Shown one piece after another: positions 47,001 through 54,070 of a DNA stretch of 64,000 nt (position 1 is its first letter; every line of letters starts with the position of its first letter). The position numbers and the translations under genes were made by a program. This DNA is from Pseudomonas fluorescens NCIMB 11764 (GTDB taxonomy: Bacteria > Pseudomonadota > Gammaproteobacteria > Pseudomonadales > Pseudomonadaceae): contig NZ_CP010945.1 of NCBI RefSeq assembly GCF_000293885.2, positions 2,934,001 through 2,998,000 of the forward strand, written 5' to 3'. The notes under the pieces were generated by a model. That model did not search any database. It saw nothing but the letters and a program-made list of their open reading frames with translations, and was not told the DNA's origin.

Positions 47001-47651
47001 GCACTGTGTGATCGTGTGGTGGTGACTACCCAGCCGCTGGCCGATGCGTTGTCGAGCATGCACAGCGACATTCGCGTAGTACCGAACATGCTGTCCCCGG
47101 ACCCGTGGGCGTCACTGACCAGCCGCCGCCGAACCTCCGGCAAGCCGCGCGTTGGCTGGGGTGGCGGCACCAGCCACAGCGGTGATCTGGAGATCATTGC
47201 CGACGTAGTGCGAGAGCTGGCGAACGAAGTCGAGTGGGTGTTCTTCGGCATGTGCCCTGAAGGGTTGCTGCCGTATGTCCATGAATTTCACTCTGCCATC
47301 AGCTTGCAGAACTACCCGTTCAAACTGGCGAGCCTGAACCTCGACCTGGCACTGGCGCCTCTGGAGTTCCACATCTTCAACGACTGCAAAAGTAATCTGC
47401 GGTTGCTGGAGTACGGTGCTTGCGGTTATCCGGTGATCTGCACCGACACCGAGGCCTATCGCGGCCACTTGCCGTGCACCAAGGTCTACAGCAACAACAC
47501 GGACGAGTGGCTACAAGCAATTCGCATGCACTTGGCCGATCCGGATGCGAGTTACCGCATGGGCGATGAACTGCGTGAAGCGGTACACCGTGATTTCATG
47601 CTGCGTGGTGACAATCTTCAACATTGGCTGTGGGGCTGGTTGCCTGACTGA
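44079..47651 (+). CDS. Very large multi-domain flagellin glycosyltransferase (Fgt1/FgtA-like)
   Basis: 1190 residues from a GTG start. Order: an N-terminal GT2 domain ('PLVSIVIPAFNPRFFSQAL', with CDDD at ~92-95); a GT-A-like middle part (~340-560, 'VFKPDFNLDLMRAYPYVGR'); a second GT2 module (~573-800, 'PLVSIIIQAGSSLYALQRC' ... 'VWTPYASVVL') in which the expected DxD is LLDAQA; and a C-terminal GT4/GT1-like domain (~876-1190, 'GHYRVTGPLKEL', 'VGWGGGTSHSGDLEII', 'LLEYGACGYPVICTDTEAY'). Position between flgL and fliC matches fgt1 of P. syringae and fgtA of P. aeruginosa, which glycosylate flagellin Ser residues. The gene is monocistronic: a terminator follows. Confidence 0.85.
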   Translation: MNKRPLVSIVIPAFNPRFFSQALESALAQTYERIEIVICDDSSSDEIRDIVDSFTEPAHPIRYLRNPQRLGLQKNLLRCVQEALGEFIKVLCDDDRLFAPSVALQAQVLIDHADVNVVFALRMLSDAGNFLLPSRVDNCRFSPNDALFKGDDMLAIFESTPINFLGNFSSTLMRRADVLALLPALIQEGTGFVAMLDFALFVCLMRRGNLVSLGTVLSTERRYPERLSKTPEMLKAAAVEWSWLAQMLAVRSGESAPASGWVRYIDLANVTDQPHAWQELCVTRILGNRNTVVSGRVGGESESYEDFYREWLAIRRFSQVEQRLMPQRIDSWSSRPRIVPIILDRDADAAALDITLQSLRAQLYAPQAMVVLSDADCEADERILQLPLQADWAQQLNALVPQLEGAHWFYLLRAGDTLRESALLILAERIAGSPGILCAYSDEGALTDGESIDPVFKPDFNLDLMRAYPYVGRALAFERQRFVASGGFDPVHGELAPHDLMWRLVEEVGPQAIEHIAEIQVESSLAFSDWLSLPEVIERNAGMVGAHLDRIGAPYRIRHEALPLINRIDYLHAARPLVSIIIQAGSSLYALQRCTEGLIERTAYAQYEILIVDCGNHEPAMIEWLAVMAQLGAAMLRILRYAGNANEAAIRNFAASQARGDYLVLLDAQAIICDSDWLDELLNHAQRPEVGVVGARLLSPEGAIVSAGLILGLAGPVGSPFAGEALNGRGYMQRLQVTQNWSAVSGQCLMVRKQVFEELGQLDEATFSLSLSDVDLCLRASKHGYLVVWTPYASVVLAPEASASLVSSPIALREREEEAFYQRWLPQIAKDPAYSPALSLGFSSFSLESSLRDNWNPFCTRALPLILGLPVNSTAVGHYRVTGPLKELEAAGRVISRFAYESPSTVEIERLSPDSIILQCRYSEGAVSDILRMKKYSSALRIFELDDYVVSAPKKNTHARNKPVNTEQMLREAIALCDRVVVTTQPLADALSSMHSDIRVVPNMLSPDPWASLTSRRRTSGKPRVGWGGGTSHSGDLEIIADVVRELANEVEWVFFGMCPEGLLPYVHEFHSAISLQNYPFKLASLNLDLALAPLEFHIFNDCKSNLRLLEYGACGYPVICTDTEAYRGHLPCTKVYSNNTDEWLQAIRMHLADPDASYRMGDELREAVHRDFMLRGDNLQHWLWGWLPD

Positions 47652-47675
47652 TTCCGTCGCTGACAATCAACCTTC

Positions 47676-47717
47676 AAAAAAACGTCCGAACGCAACCCGT
47701 GTTCGGACTTTTTTTTG
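47676..47717 (+). terminator. Rho-independent terminator after the first glycosyltransferase
   Basis: Stem gtccgaac (47684-47691) / gttcggac (47701-47708) extended by A:T pairs, followed by eight T. The sugar cassette after it must have its own promoter in 47718-47860, which I could not locate. Confidence 0.9.
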
Positions 47718-47874
47718 TCCTGCGTAATTGGCTCACTTCCTGCAAGTCACCCGTATATCGCCATAAAACCTTCACCCCAAGGCGTGAATGGCCAATGGCT
47801 GCAGGCAAATGATGTGCATCTGACGGTTCGCCTACCCCAGCGGGGCGGGCCGCGCGAAGAGCAAGAGGATAGCG

Positions 47875-48648
47875 ATGAAGGCAGTAATTCTGGCAGGTGG
47901 TCTCGGCACGCGCATCAGTGAGGAATCGCACCTCAAACCCAAGCCGATGATTGAAATCGGCGGCAAGCCAATTCTCTGGCACATCATGAAGCAGTACTCC
48001 GCTCACGGGATCCATGATTTCGTGATTTGCCTGGGCTACAAGGGCTACGCGATCAAGGACTTCTTCGCCAACTACTTCCTGCATACCTCCGACGTCACCT
48101 TCGACATGTGCAACAACCGCATGGACGTTCACCAGAACTACAGCGAGCCATGGCGTGTCACGCTCATCGACACCGGTGAAGACACCATGACCGGCGGCCG
48201 TTTGCGCCGTGCCGGCCGCTACCTGGAAAACGAAGAGGCGTTCTGTTTCACCTATGGCGATGGCGTTTCCGATCTGAATATCGGAGCGCTGGTGGATTTC
48301 CACCTGACCCACGGCAAGCTCGCCACTGTGACGGCGGTGCAGCCACCCGGCCGGTATGGCGCGCTGAATCGCGACGGTGACAGCGTCCTTGGTTTCACCG
48401 AGAAGCCACGTGGCGATGGCGGCTGGATCAATGGCGGCTTCTTTGTCCTGTCGCCGAAGGTGTTGCCGTTGATCGAGGGCGACGAGACTTCGTGGGAATC
48501 CGGTCCGCTGGATGGCTTGGCCGAGCGCGGTGAACTCATGGCGTACCAGCACGACGGTTTCTGGCAGCCGATGGACACCTTGCGGGACAAGAATCATCTC
48601 GAAGCCTTGTGGCAGAGCGGGGAGGCCCCATGGAAGCAATGGGACTGA
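47875..48648 (+). CDS. rfbF: Glucose-1-phosphate cytidylyltransferase
   Basis: 257 residues. N-terminal nucleotidyltransferase signature '[18 protein letters not shown]', then '[19 protein letters not shown]', '[14 protein letters not shown]' and '[17 protein letters not shown]', which identify the CTP-using RfbF/DdhA branch rather than the dTDP-forming RmlA. It makes CDP-glucose from CTP and glucose-1-phosphate, the first step of the cassette. An AAGAGG ribosome site precedes it. Confidence 0.95.
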   Translation: MKAVILAGGLGTRISEESHLKPKPMIEIGGKPILWHIMKQYSAHGIHDFVICLGYKGYAIKDFFANYFLHTSDVTFDMCNNRMDVHQNYSEPWRVTLIDTGEDTMTGGRLRRAGRYLENEEAFCFTYGDGVSDLNIGALVDFHLTHGKLATVTAVQPPGRYGALNRDGDSVLGFTEKPRGDGGWINGGFFVLSPKVLPLIEGDETSWESGPLDGLAERGELMAYQHDGFWQPMDTLRDKNHLEALWQSGEAPWKQWD

Positions 48649-49712
48649 GTCCGGAATTCTGGCGCGGCAAGCGGGTTCTGCTGACGGGCCACACCGGTTT
48701 CAAAGGCAGTTGGTTGACCCTTTGGCTGCAAAGCCTGGGTGCTGAGGTCAGCGGATTTTCCCTGGACCCGTCGACCGAGCCGAGCCTGTTCGAGCTGGCG
48801 CGTGTTCACGAGGGCATCAATGATCAGCGCGGCGACCTGCGTGACCTGGGCGCGTTGCTGGAATTGATTGCTGAAACCCAACCGGAAATCGTCCTGCACC
48901 TGGCGGCTCAACCGTTGGTGCGCGAAGGCTATCGCGATCCGCTGGGGACATATTCCAGCAACGTCATGGGCACCCTCAATCTGCTTGAAGCCATCCGTCA
49001 GGTCGGTGGCGTGCGCGCCTGCGTGCTGGTCACCACCGATAAGGTTTACGCCAACCAGGAATGGTTATGGCCGTACCGCGAAAACGAAGCCCTCGGTGGC
49101 CACGATCCTTACAGCAGCAGCAAGGCTTGCTGCGAACTGTTGGCGCAGTCCTACGCCGCGTCGTTCTTCCCGGCACAACGTTATGCCGAACACGGCCTGG
49201 CACTGGCCACGGCACGGGCCGGCAATGTGCTGGGCGGTGGAGACTTTGCGCCGGAACGTTTGATACCCGATGTGCTCAAGGCCTGGTCGGCAGATGAACC
49301 GGTGACCCTGCGTTACCCGCAGGCGGTCCGCCCGTGGCAACACGCGTTGGAGCCGCTGGCCGGTTACCTGCAACTGGCTGCCAGTCTTTACGACAAAGGC
49401 CCCGAATTCGCCGGTGCGTGGAACTTCGGCCCGAGCGAAGCGGACATGTGCAGCGTCGGCGAAGTGGTCGAACTGCTCGCCAACCGTTGGCCTCAAGCGC
49501 GCGGATTGCGCATCGAACCGAGTGACTTGCATGAGGCTGGCCTGTTGCGCCTGGACAGCAGCCGCGCCCGTCAACTGTTAGCCTGGCAACCGCGCTGGTC
49601 GTTGCAACAGTGCCTGACTCAGACCCTCGATTGGCATCTGGCCTGGCAAAACGGCGACGACATGCGTGCCGTCACGTTGGGCCAGTTGAACCTGTACCGA
49701 GGCGCGCTGTGA
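48630..49712 (+). CDS. rfbG: CDP-glucose 4,6-dehydratase
   Basis: 360 residues from ATG at 48630, which has GGGGAGG 5-6 nt upstream and lies inside the 3' end of rfbF (19-bp overlap). SDR-type enzyme: NAD-binding '[18 protein letters not shown]' (residues ~16-33), '[11 protein letters not shown]', and the catalytic '[11 protein letters not shown]' (Tyr-x3-Lys). The '[11 protein letters not shown]' form is characteristic of CDP-glucose dehydratases. Product: CDP-4-keto-6-deoxyglucose. Confidence 0.95.
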   Translation: MEAMGLSPEFWRGKRVLLTGHTGFKGSWLTLWLQSLGAEVSGFSLDPSTEPSLFELARVHEGINDQRGDLRDLGALLELIAETQPEIVLHLAAQPLVREGYRDPLGTYSSNVMGTLNLLEAIRQVGGVRACVLVTTDKVYANQEWLWPYRENEALGGHDPYSSSKACCELLAQSYAASFFPAQRYAEHGLALATARAGNVLGGGDFAPERLIPDVLKAWSADEPVTLRYPQAVRPWQHALEPLAGYLQLAASLYDKGPEFAGAWNFGPSEADMCSVGEVVELLANRWPQARGLRIEPSDLHEAGLLRLDSSRARQLLAWQPRWSLQQCLTQTLDWHLAWQNGDDMRAVTLGQLNLYRGAL

Positions 49713-50269
49713 GCGAATTCCTGTTGAAAGCGCTGCCGCTGAATGGCTTGTTCAGCGTGCAGCACAAGCGCTTCGAAGACGATCGCGGGCACTTCGCGCG
49801 ACTGTTCTGCGAGGGCAGCCTGAGTGCCTTCGGCCAGAAGTTTCATATCCGCCAGATCAATCACTCCTGCACCCGTGAGCGGGGCAGTGTGCGTGGCTTG
49901 CATTATCAGAACGCCAACGCACCGGAAGCCAAGCTGATCACCTGCCTGCGTGGTGAAGTCTGGGATGTGGCGGTGGACCTGCGTCCCGACTCCGAGACGT
50001 TCCTGCACTGGCACGCCGAACACCTTCGGGCCGGCGACGGTCGCAGCCTGCTGATTCCGGCCGGGTTCGCCCATGGCTTCCAGACCCTGACCGACGACGC
50101 CGAATTGCTCTACTTGCACAGCGCGGATTACACGCCTGCGCACGAAGGGGGGTTGCGTGTGAACGATCCACGGCTGGCGATTGCCTGGCCGTTGCCTGTC
50201 AATAATCTGTCGGCCAGGGACGCCAGCCATCCCTTGCTCGATGAACGCTTCGCTGGAGTGCGTCTATGA
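49709..50269 (+). CDS. RmlC-like nucleotide-sugar epimerase
   Basis: 186 residues from a GTG that overlaps the rfbG stop (GTGA). Cupin-type dTDP-4-dehydrorhamnose 3,5-epimerase family: 'FEDDRGHFARLF', 'RGSVRGLHYQN' with catalytic His (residue 65), 'IPAGFAHGFQTL', and 'ADYTPAHEGGLR'. In this CDP cassette it should act on CDP-4-keto-6-deoxyglucose, epimerising C3 and/or C5 before or together with methylation. Confidence 0.85.
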   Translation: MSEFLLKALPLNGLFSVQHKRFEDDRGHFARLFCEGSLSAFGQKFHIRQINHSCTRERGSVRGLHYQNANAPEAKLITCLRGEVWDVAVDLRPDSETFLHWHAEHLRAGDGRSLLIPAGFAHGFQTLTDDAELLYLHSADYTPAHEGGLRVNDPRLAIAWPLPVNNLSARDASHPLLDERFAGVRL

Positions 50270-51492
50270 ACTGCCGTGGTTGCGGTACTCCGTTGGCCTT
50301 GCCGCTGATCGACCTCGGCACCTCGCCGCCGTCGAATGCCTACGTCCGTGCCGACCAGCTGGAACAAGCCGAACAATGGGTGCCGCTGAAAGTTGCAGTG
50401 TGTCAGCAGTGCTGGCTGGTGCAGACCGAGGATTACACCAGTGCCGACAGCCTGTTCGACGCCGAGTACGCCTATTTCAGTTCTTTTTCCAGCACCTGGC
50501 TGGCCCATGCCGAGCGCTACGTTGCCGACATGGTCGAGCGTTTCGACCTGACCGCCGACAGCCGTGTGGTGGAGATCGCCGCCAACGACGGTTACCTCTT
50601 GCAGTATGTCGCGGGGCGCGGCATTCCTTGTCTGGGTGTCGAGCCGACGCGCAGCACCGCACAGGCCGCCCGGGAAAAAGGCCTGCAGATTCGCGAGTTG
50701 TTCTTCGGCCGTGAAACCGCTTCGCAGCTGAAGAGCGAAGGCTGGGCAGCGGACCTGATGGCGGCCAACAATGTGCTGGCCCATGTGCCGGACATCAACG
50801 ATTTTCTCGGCGGCTTTGCGACCCTGCTCAAGCCGACCGGCGTGGCGACGTTCGAGTTTCCGCAATTGCTGACGCTGATGGCCGGGCAGCAATTCGACAC
50901 CCTGTATCACGAACATTATTCCTACCTGTCCCTGACCGCCGTGCAGACGTTGTGCGAGCGCAATGGCCTGGAAGTGTTCGACGTCAGTCAGCTGTCGACC
51001 CATGGCGGTTCGTTGCGGGTATTCGTGCAGCGTGCCGACGGGATCCGCCGCGAAGTGCAGCCAGCAGTCGCGCAACAATTGCAGACCGAACTCGCTGCCG
51101 GCGTGAAAACCCCGGAGTACTACGCCACCCTCGCGCCCGCCGCCGAGGACATCAAGCACCAACTGCTGCGCTTCCTGTTGCAGGCCAAAGCCGAGGGCAA
51201 GCGTGTGGTCGGTTACGGCGCCGCCGCCAAGGGCAACACGTTACTCAACTATGCCGGGGTCAAACCCGATCTGTTGGCCTGGGTCGCGGACGCCAATCCG
51301 CACAAGCAGGGCAAGTTCTTGCCTGGCAGCCGGATTCCGGTGGTGTCGCCCGAGCGTATCGCCCTCGAACGACCCGACTACATCCTGGTTCTGCCCTGGA
51401 ACCTGTTGCCTGAAATCACCCAGCAATTCGCCTCGGTCAAAGCGTGGGGCGCACAGTTTGTCGTTGCCGTTCCGGAGTTGAGTATTCAATGA
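50266..51492 (+). CDS. Zinc-binding sugar C-methyltransferase (TylC3/TcaB9 family)
   Basis: 408 residues, ATGA overlap with the epimerase gene. Three domains: N-terminal zinc site (C3, C6, C46, C49), a SAM-binding Rossmann domain ('VVEIAANDGYLLQYV', residues ~101-115), and the C-terminal domain ('VVGYGAAAKGNTLLNYA'). The catalytic residues I recall for TcaB9 (Tyr, His, then Tyr-x-Glu-His) fall at matching spacing: Y68, H173, Y214, E216, H217. Such enzymes add a methyl to the carbon (usually C3) next to a 4-keto group, giving a branched sugar. Confidence 0.9.
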   Translation: MNCRGCGTPLALPLIDLGTSPPSNAYVRADQLEQAEQWVPLKVAVCQQCWLVQTEDYTSADSLFDAEYAYFSSFSSTWLAHAERYVADMVERFDLTADSRVVEIAANDGYLLQYVAGRGIPCLGVEPTRSTAQAAREKGLQIRELFFGRETASQLKSEGWAADLMAANNVLAHVPDINDFLGGFATLLKPTGVATFEFPQLLTLMAGQQFDTLYHEHYSYLSLTAVQTLCERNGLEVFDVSQLSTHGGSLRVFVQRADGIRREVQPAVAQQLQTELAAGVKTPEYYATLAPAAEDIKHQLLRFLLQAKAEGKRVVGYGAAAKGNTLLNYAGVKPDLLAWVADANPHKQGKFLPGSRIPVVSPERIALERPDYILVLPWNLLPEITQQFASVKAWGAQFVVAVPELSIQ

Positions 51493-52610
51493 GCAGAATT
51501 CATTACACCAAACCGAGCATCGGCGAACTGGAAGCCCGGTATGCCCTCGATGCCGTGCAGAACGGTTGGGGCGCGCGTTGCTACGAATACCTGACGCGTT
51601 TCGAGCACGGGTTTGCCGAGCACCTCGGGGCGACCTATGCCATCGCGACCTCCAGTTGCACCGGCGCGCTGCACATGGGCATGGCGGCGCTGGGCATCGG
51701 TGCGGGTGACGAAGTGATCCTGGGCAACACCAACTGGATCGCTTCGGCGGCACCGATTACCTATCTGGGCGCTACGCCGGTATTTGTCGATGTGCTGGCG
51801 GACAGCTGGTGCCTGGACCCGGAGCTCGTCAGGCAAGCCATCACCCCGAAGACCAAAGCCATTCTCGCGGTCCATCTCTACGGCAATCTGTGCGACATGG
51901 ATGCCTTGCTGGCGATCGGTCGTGAACACGGGATCCCGGTCATCGAAGATGCCGCCGAAGCCATTGGCTCGCAGTGGCGCGGCAAGGCGGCCGGCTCGAT
52001 GGGGGCGTTCGGTGCGTTTTCCTTTCACGGCACCAAAACCATGACCACCGGGGAGGGCGGGATATTCGTCACCTCGGACAAAGCCTTGTACGAGCGTGTC
52101 CTGACCTTGTCCAACCACGGTCGCGTCGCAGGCAGCACCAAACAATTCTGGCCCGAGCTCATTGGCTTCAAATACAAGATGAGCAACCTGCAGGCCGCCG
52201 TAGGCTGCGCCCAGGTCGAGCGGATCGAGGAACTGATCGAACGCAAGCGGACGATTTTCGCCAATTACGCCCGCGCGCTGGCATCGCTGCCAGGTGTTTC
52301 GCTGAACCCCGAACCTGCGCACGCCCGTAACGGTTACTGGATGCCGACCGTGGTGTTCGATGCCGAGACCGGGATTCATCGCGACGAAATGATCGCTGCG
52401 TTCCAGGCCGCCGATATCGACGCCCGGGTGTTCTTCTGGCCGCTGTCGTCGTTGCCCATGTTCAGCGAGCACGAGGTCGATACGCCGGTGGCGTTTGCCT
52501 TGCCGGAGCGCGCGTTCAACCTGCCGAGCTATCACGACATGACCGACACCGATCAGGCTCGGGTGGTGGATGTTGTGCGCGGCTTGCTCGCCCAAAGGCA
52601 ATCGCTGTGA
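51489..52610 (+). CDS. PLP-dependent sugar 4-aminotransferase (DegT/DnrJ/EryC1)
   Basis: 373 residues, ATGA overlap with the methyltransferase gene. DegT family: 'SSCTGALHMGM', 'VIEDAAEAIG' (Asp154), and the PLP-binding Lys183 in 'SFHGTKTMTTGEGG'. The Lys is present, so this is an aminotransferase and not an RfbH-type 3-dehydratase, which has His there. It resembles perosamine synthase-like enzymes and would convert the 4-keto group into a 4-amino group. Confidence 0.9.
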   Translation: MSRIHYTKPSIGELEARYALDAVQNGWGARCYEYLTRFEHGFAEHLGATYAIATSSCTGALHMGMAALGIGAGDEVILGNTNWIASAAPITYLGATPVFVDVLADSWCLDPELVRQAITPKTKAILAVHLYGNLCDMDALLAIGREHGIPVIEDAAEAIGSQWRGKAAGSMGAFGAFSFHGTKTMTTGEGGIFVTSDKALYERVLTLSNHGRVAGSTKQFWPELIGFKYKMSNLQAAVGCAQVERIEELIERKRTIFANYARALASLPGVSLNPEPAHARNGYWMPTVVFDAETGIHRDEMIAAFQAADIDARVFFWPLSSLPMFSEHEVDTPVAFALPERAFNLPSYHDMTDTDQARVVDVVRGLLAQRQSL

Positions 52611-53272
52611 AGATGTACTTGCTGGGCGCGGCCAACCCGGAAGCGGTGCGCATGCTGCACGCGGTAAAACGCAGCATGCCGAACGTCGACTTCGCGTTTC
52701 TGGACAATGATCCGAACAAACACGGCACACCGTTTTTTGGTGTGCCGGTCATTGGCGGTTCGGCGCTGGTCAGTGAACTCAAAGGGCCGGACGCACGTTT
52801 CGTCAACCTGATCACCGGCAGCACGCGACTGCGCTACGAGACCACCCGCGAGCTGGTCGAGGCCGGTGCCACCCTGGGTCAGTTCATCCACCCCGGCATC
52901 GACCTGACCATGATCCGCATGGGGCAGGGCAGTTACCTGCAGGAAGGCGTGATCATGCAAGCCGAAGTGACGCTGGGTGACAACACCAGCATCAGCGCCG
53001 GCAGTGTGGTGGGGCATGAAGGGCAAATCGGCCACTCGGTGTTCATGGCGCCAGGCGTGTGCATCGCCGGTTGCGTGGAAATCGGCGACGGCACGTTTAT
53101 CGGCACCAACGCCACCATTCTTCCGCGCTTGCGCATCGGCCGCTGGGTCACCATCGGTGCCGGTGCTGTCGTGACCAAGGATATTCCGGATTTTTCAGTC
53201 GTGGCGGGCAACCCCGCCAGGATTATCAAGACCAACGCGGTGCCTTACCCCGACGGCAGGGTCTTCAAGTAA
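52607..53272 (+). CDS. NeuD/PglD-type sugar N-acyltransferase
   Basis: 221 residues from GTG (overlap GTGA with the aminotransferase stop); an ATG two codons later is possible. N-terminal small Rossmann-like domain ('FLDNDPNKHG', 'GVPVIGG') and a left-handed beta-helix of hexapeptide repeats from ~residue 90, with the catalytic His in 'GSVVGHEGQIG'. Relatives acetylate UDP-4-amino sugars using acetyl-CoA. Here it should N-acylate the CDP-4-amino sugar. Confidence 0.88.
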   Translation: MKMYLLGAANPEAVRMLHAVKRSMPNVDFAFLDNDPNKHGTPFFGVPVIGGSALVSELKGPDARFVNLITGSTRLRYETTRELVEAGATLGQFIHPGIDLTMIRMGQGSYLQEGVIMQAEVTLGDNTSISAGSVVGHEGQIGHSVFMAPGVCIAGCVEIGDGTFIGTNATILPRLRIGRWVTIGAGAVVTKDIPDFSVVAGNPARIIKTNAVPYPDGRVFK

Positions 53273-53302
53273 CCCGTTTTCCCATTTTTCTGGAGCGTTT
53301 CA

Positions 53303-54031
53303 ATGAATCCCCATGAGCAGTTTCGCGAAGAAGTAAAAGGCAACATCGAAGGCCTGCAACAGGACAAGGCGCTGCAAGCCGAGTCGCTGGGCTGGGTCGG
53401 CACCACGGCCAAACACAAGTACACCTACAACTTCAGCTGGATGGGCCGGCCGATCATTCAGTTTCCTCAGGACATGGTCGCCATGCAGGAAATCATCTGG
53501 AACCTGCGTCCTGACGTGATCGTTGAAACCGGTATCGCCCACGGCGGTTCCCTGGTTTTTTATGCGTCGATCCTGGAACTGATGGGCCATGGTGAAGTGC
53601 TGGGTGTCGACATCGACATTCGCCAGCACAACCGCGAAGCGATCGAAGCTCACCCGATGAGCAAGCGCATCCAGATGATTCAGGGCTCAAGCATCGACAC
53701 CGCCATCGTCGACCAGGTGCGCGAGCGGATCCAGGGCAAGAAAGTGCTGGTGGTCCTGGACTCCAATCACACCCACGAACACGTTCTCGAAGAGCTGCGT
53801 CTGTATGCACCGATGGTTTCGGTGGGCAGCTATTGCGTGGTCATGGACACCGTGGTCGAAGACATGCCGGAAGATGCGTTCCCGGATCGTCCATGGGGCA
53901 AGGGTGACAACCCGAAAACCGCAGTCTGGGCCTACCTCGAAGAAAACCGCGACTTCGAGATCGACCAGGCGATTCACAGCAAGCTGCTGATCACCGTCGC
54001 ACCGGATGGCTACCTGCGCCGAGTGCGTTAA
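53303..54031 (+). CDS. CmcI/cephalosporin hydroxylase-family methyltransferase
   Basis: 242 residues. SAM-binding Rossmann motif 'VIVETGIAHGGSLVFYASIL' and 'VLGVDIDIRQHNREAI', followed by 'VVLDSNHTHEHVLEEL', the CmcI/rhamnosyl O-methyltransferase pattern with acidic and His metal ligands. Likely an O-methyltransferase acting on the flagellar sugar, in the way 2-O-methylation occurs in the P. syringae flagellin sugar; the target hydroxyl is not known. Confidence 0.8.
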   Translation: MNPHEQFREEVKGNIEGLQQDKALQAESLGWVGTTAKHKYTYNFSWMGRPIIQFPQDMVAMQEIIWNLRPDVIVETGIAHGGSLVFYASILELMGHGEVLGVDIDIRQHNREAIEAHPMSKRIQMIQGSSIDTAIVDQVRERIQGKKVLVVLDSNHTHEHVLEELRLYAPMVSVGSYCVVMDTVVEDMPEDAFPDRPWGKGDNPKTAVWAYLEENRDFEIDQAIHSKLLITVAPDGYLRRVR

Positions 54032-54070
54032 GCGACACCTTTATTCAAGCGTTCATCAGGCAATAGTTTT

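Noticed and set aside
51489..52610. RfbH-type 3-dehydratase (route to 3,6-dideoxy sugars)
   Set aside because: The PLP Lys is present (SFHGTKT) and the Fe-S cysteines of RfbH are not seen, so an aminotransferase is more likely.
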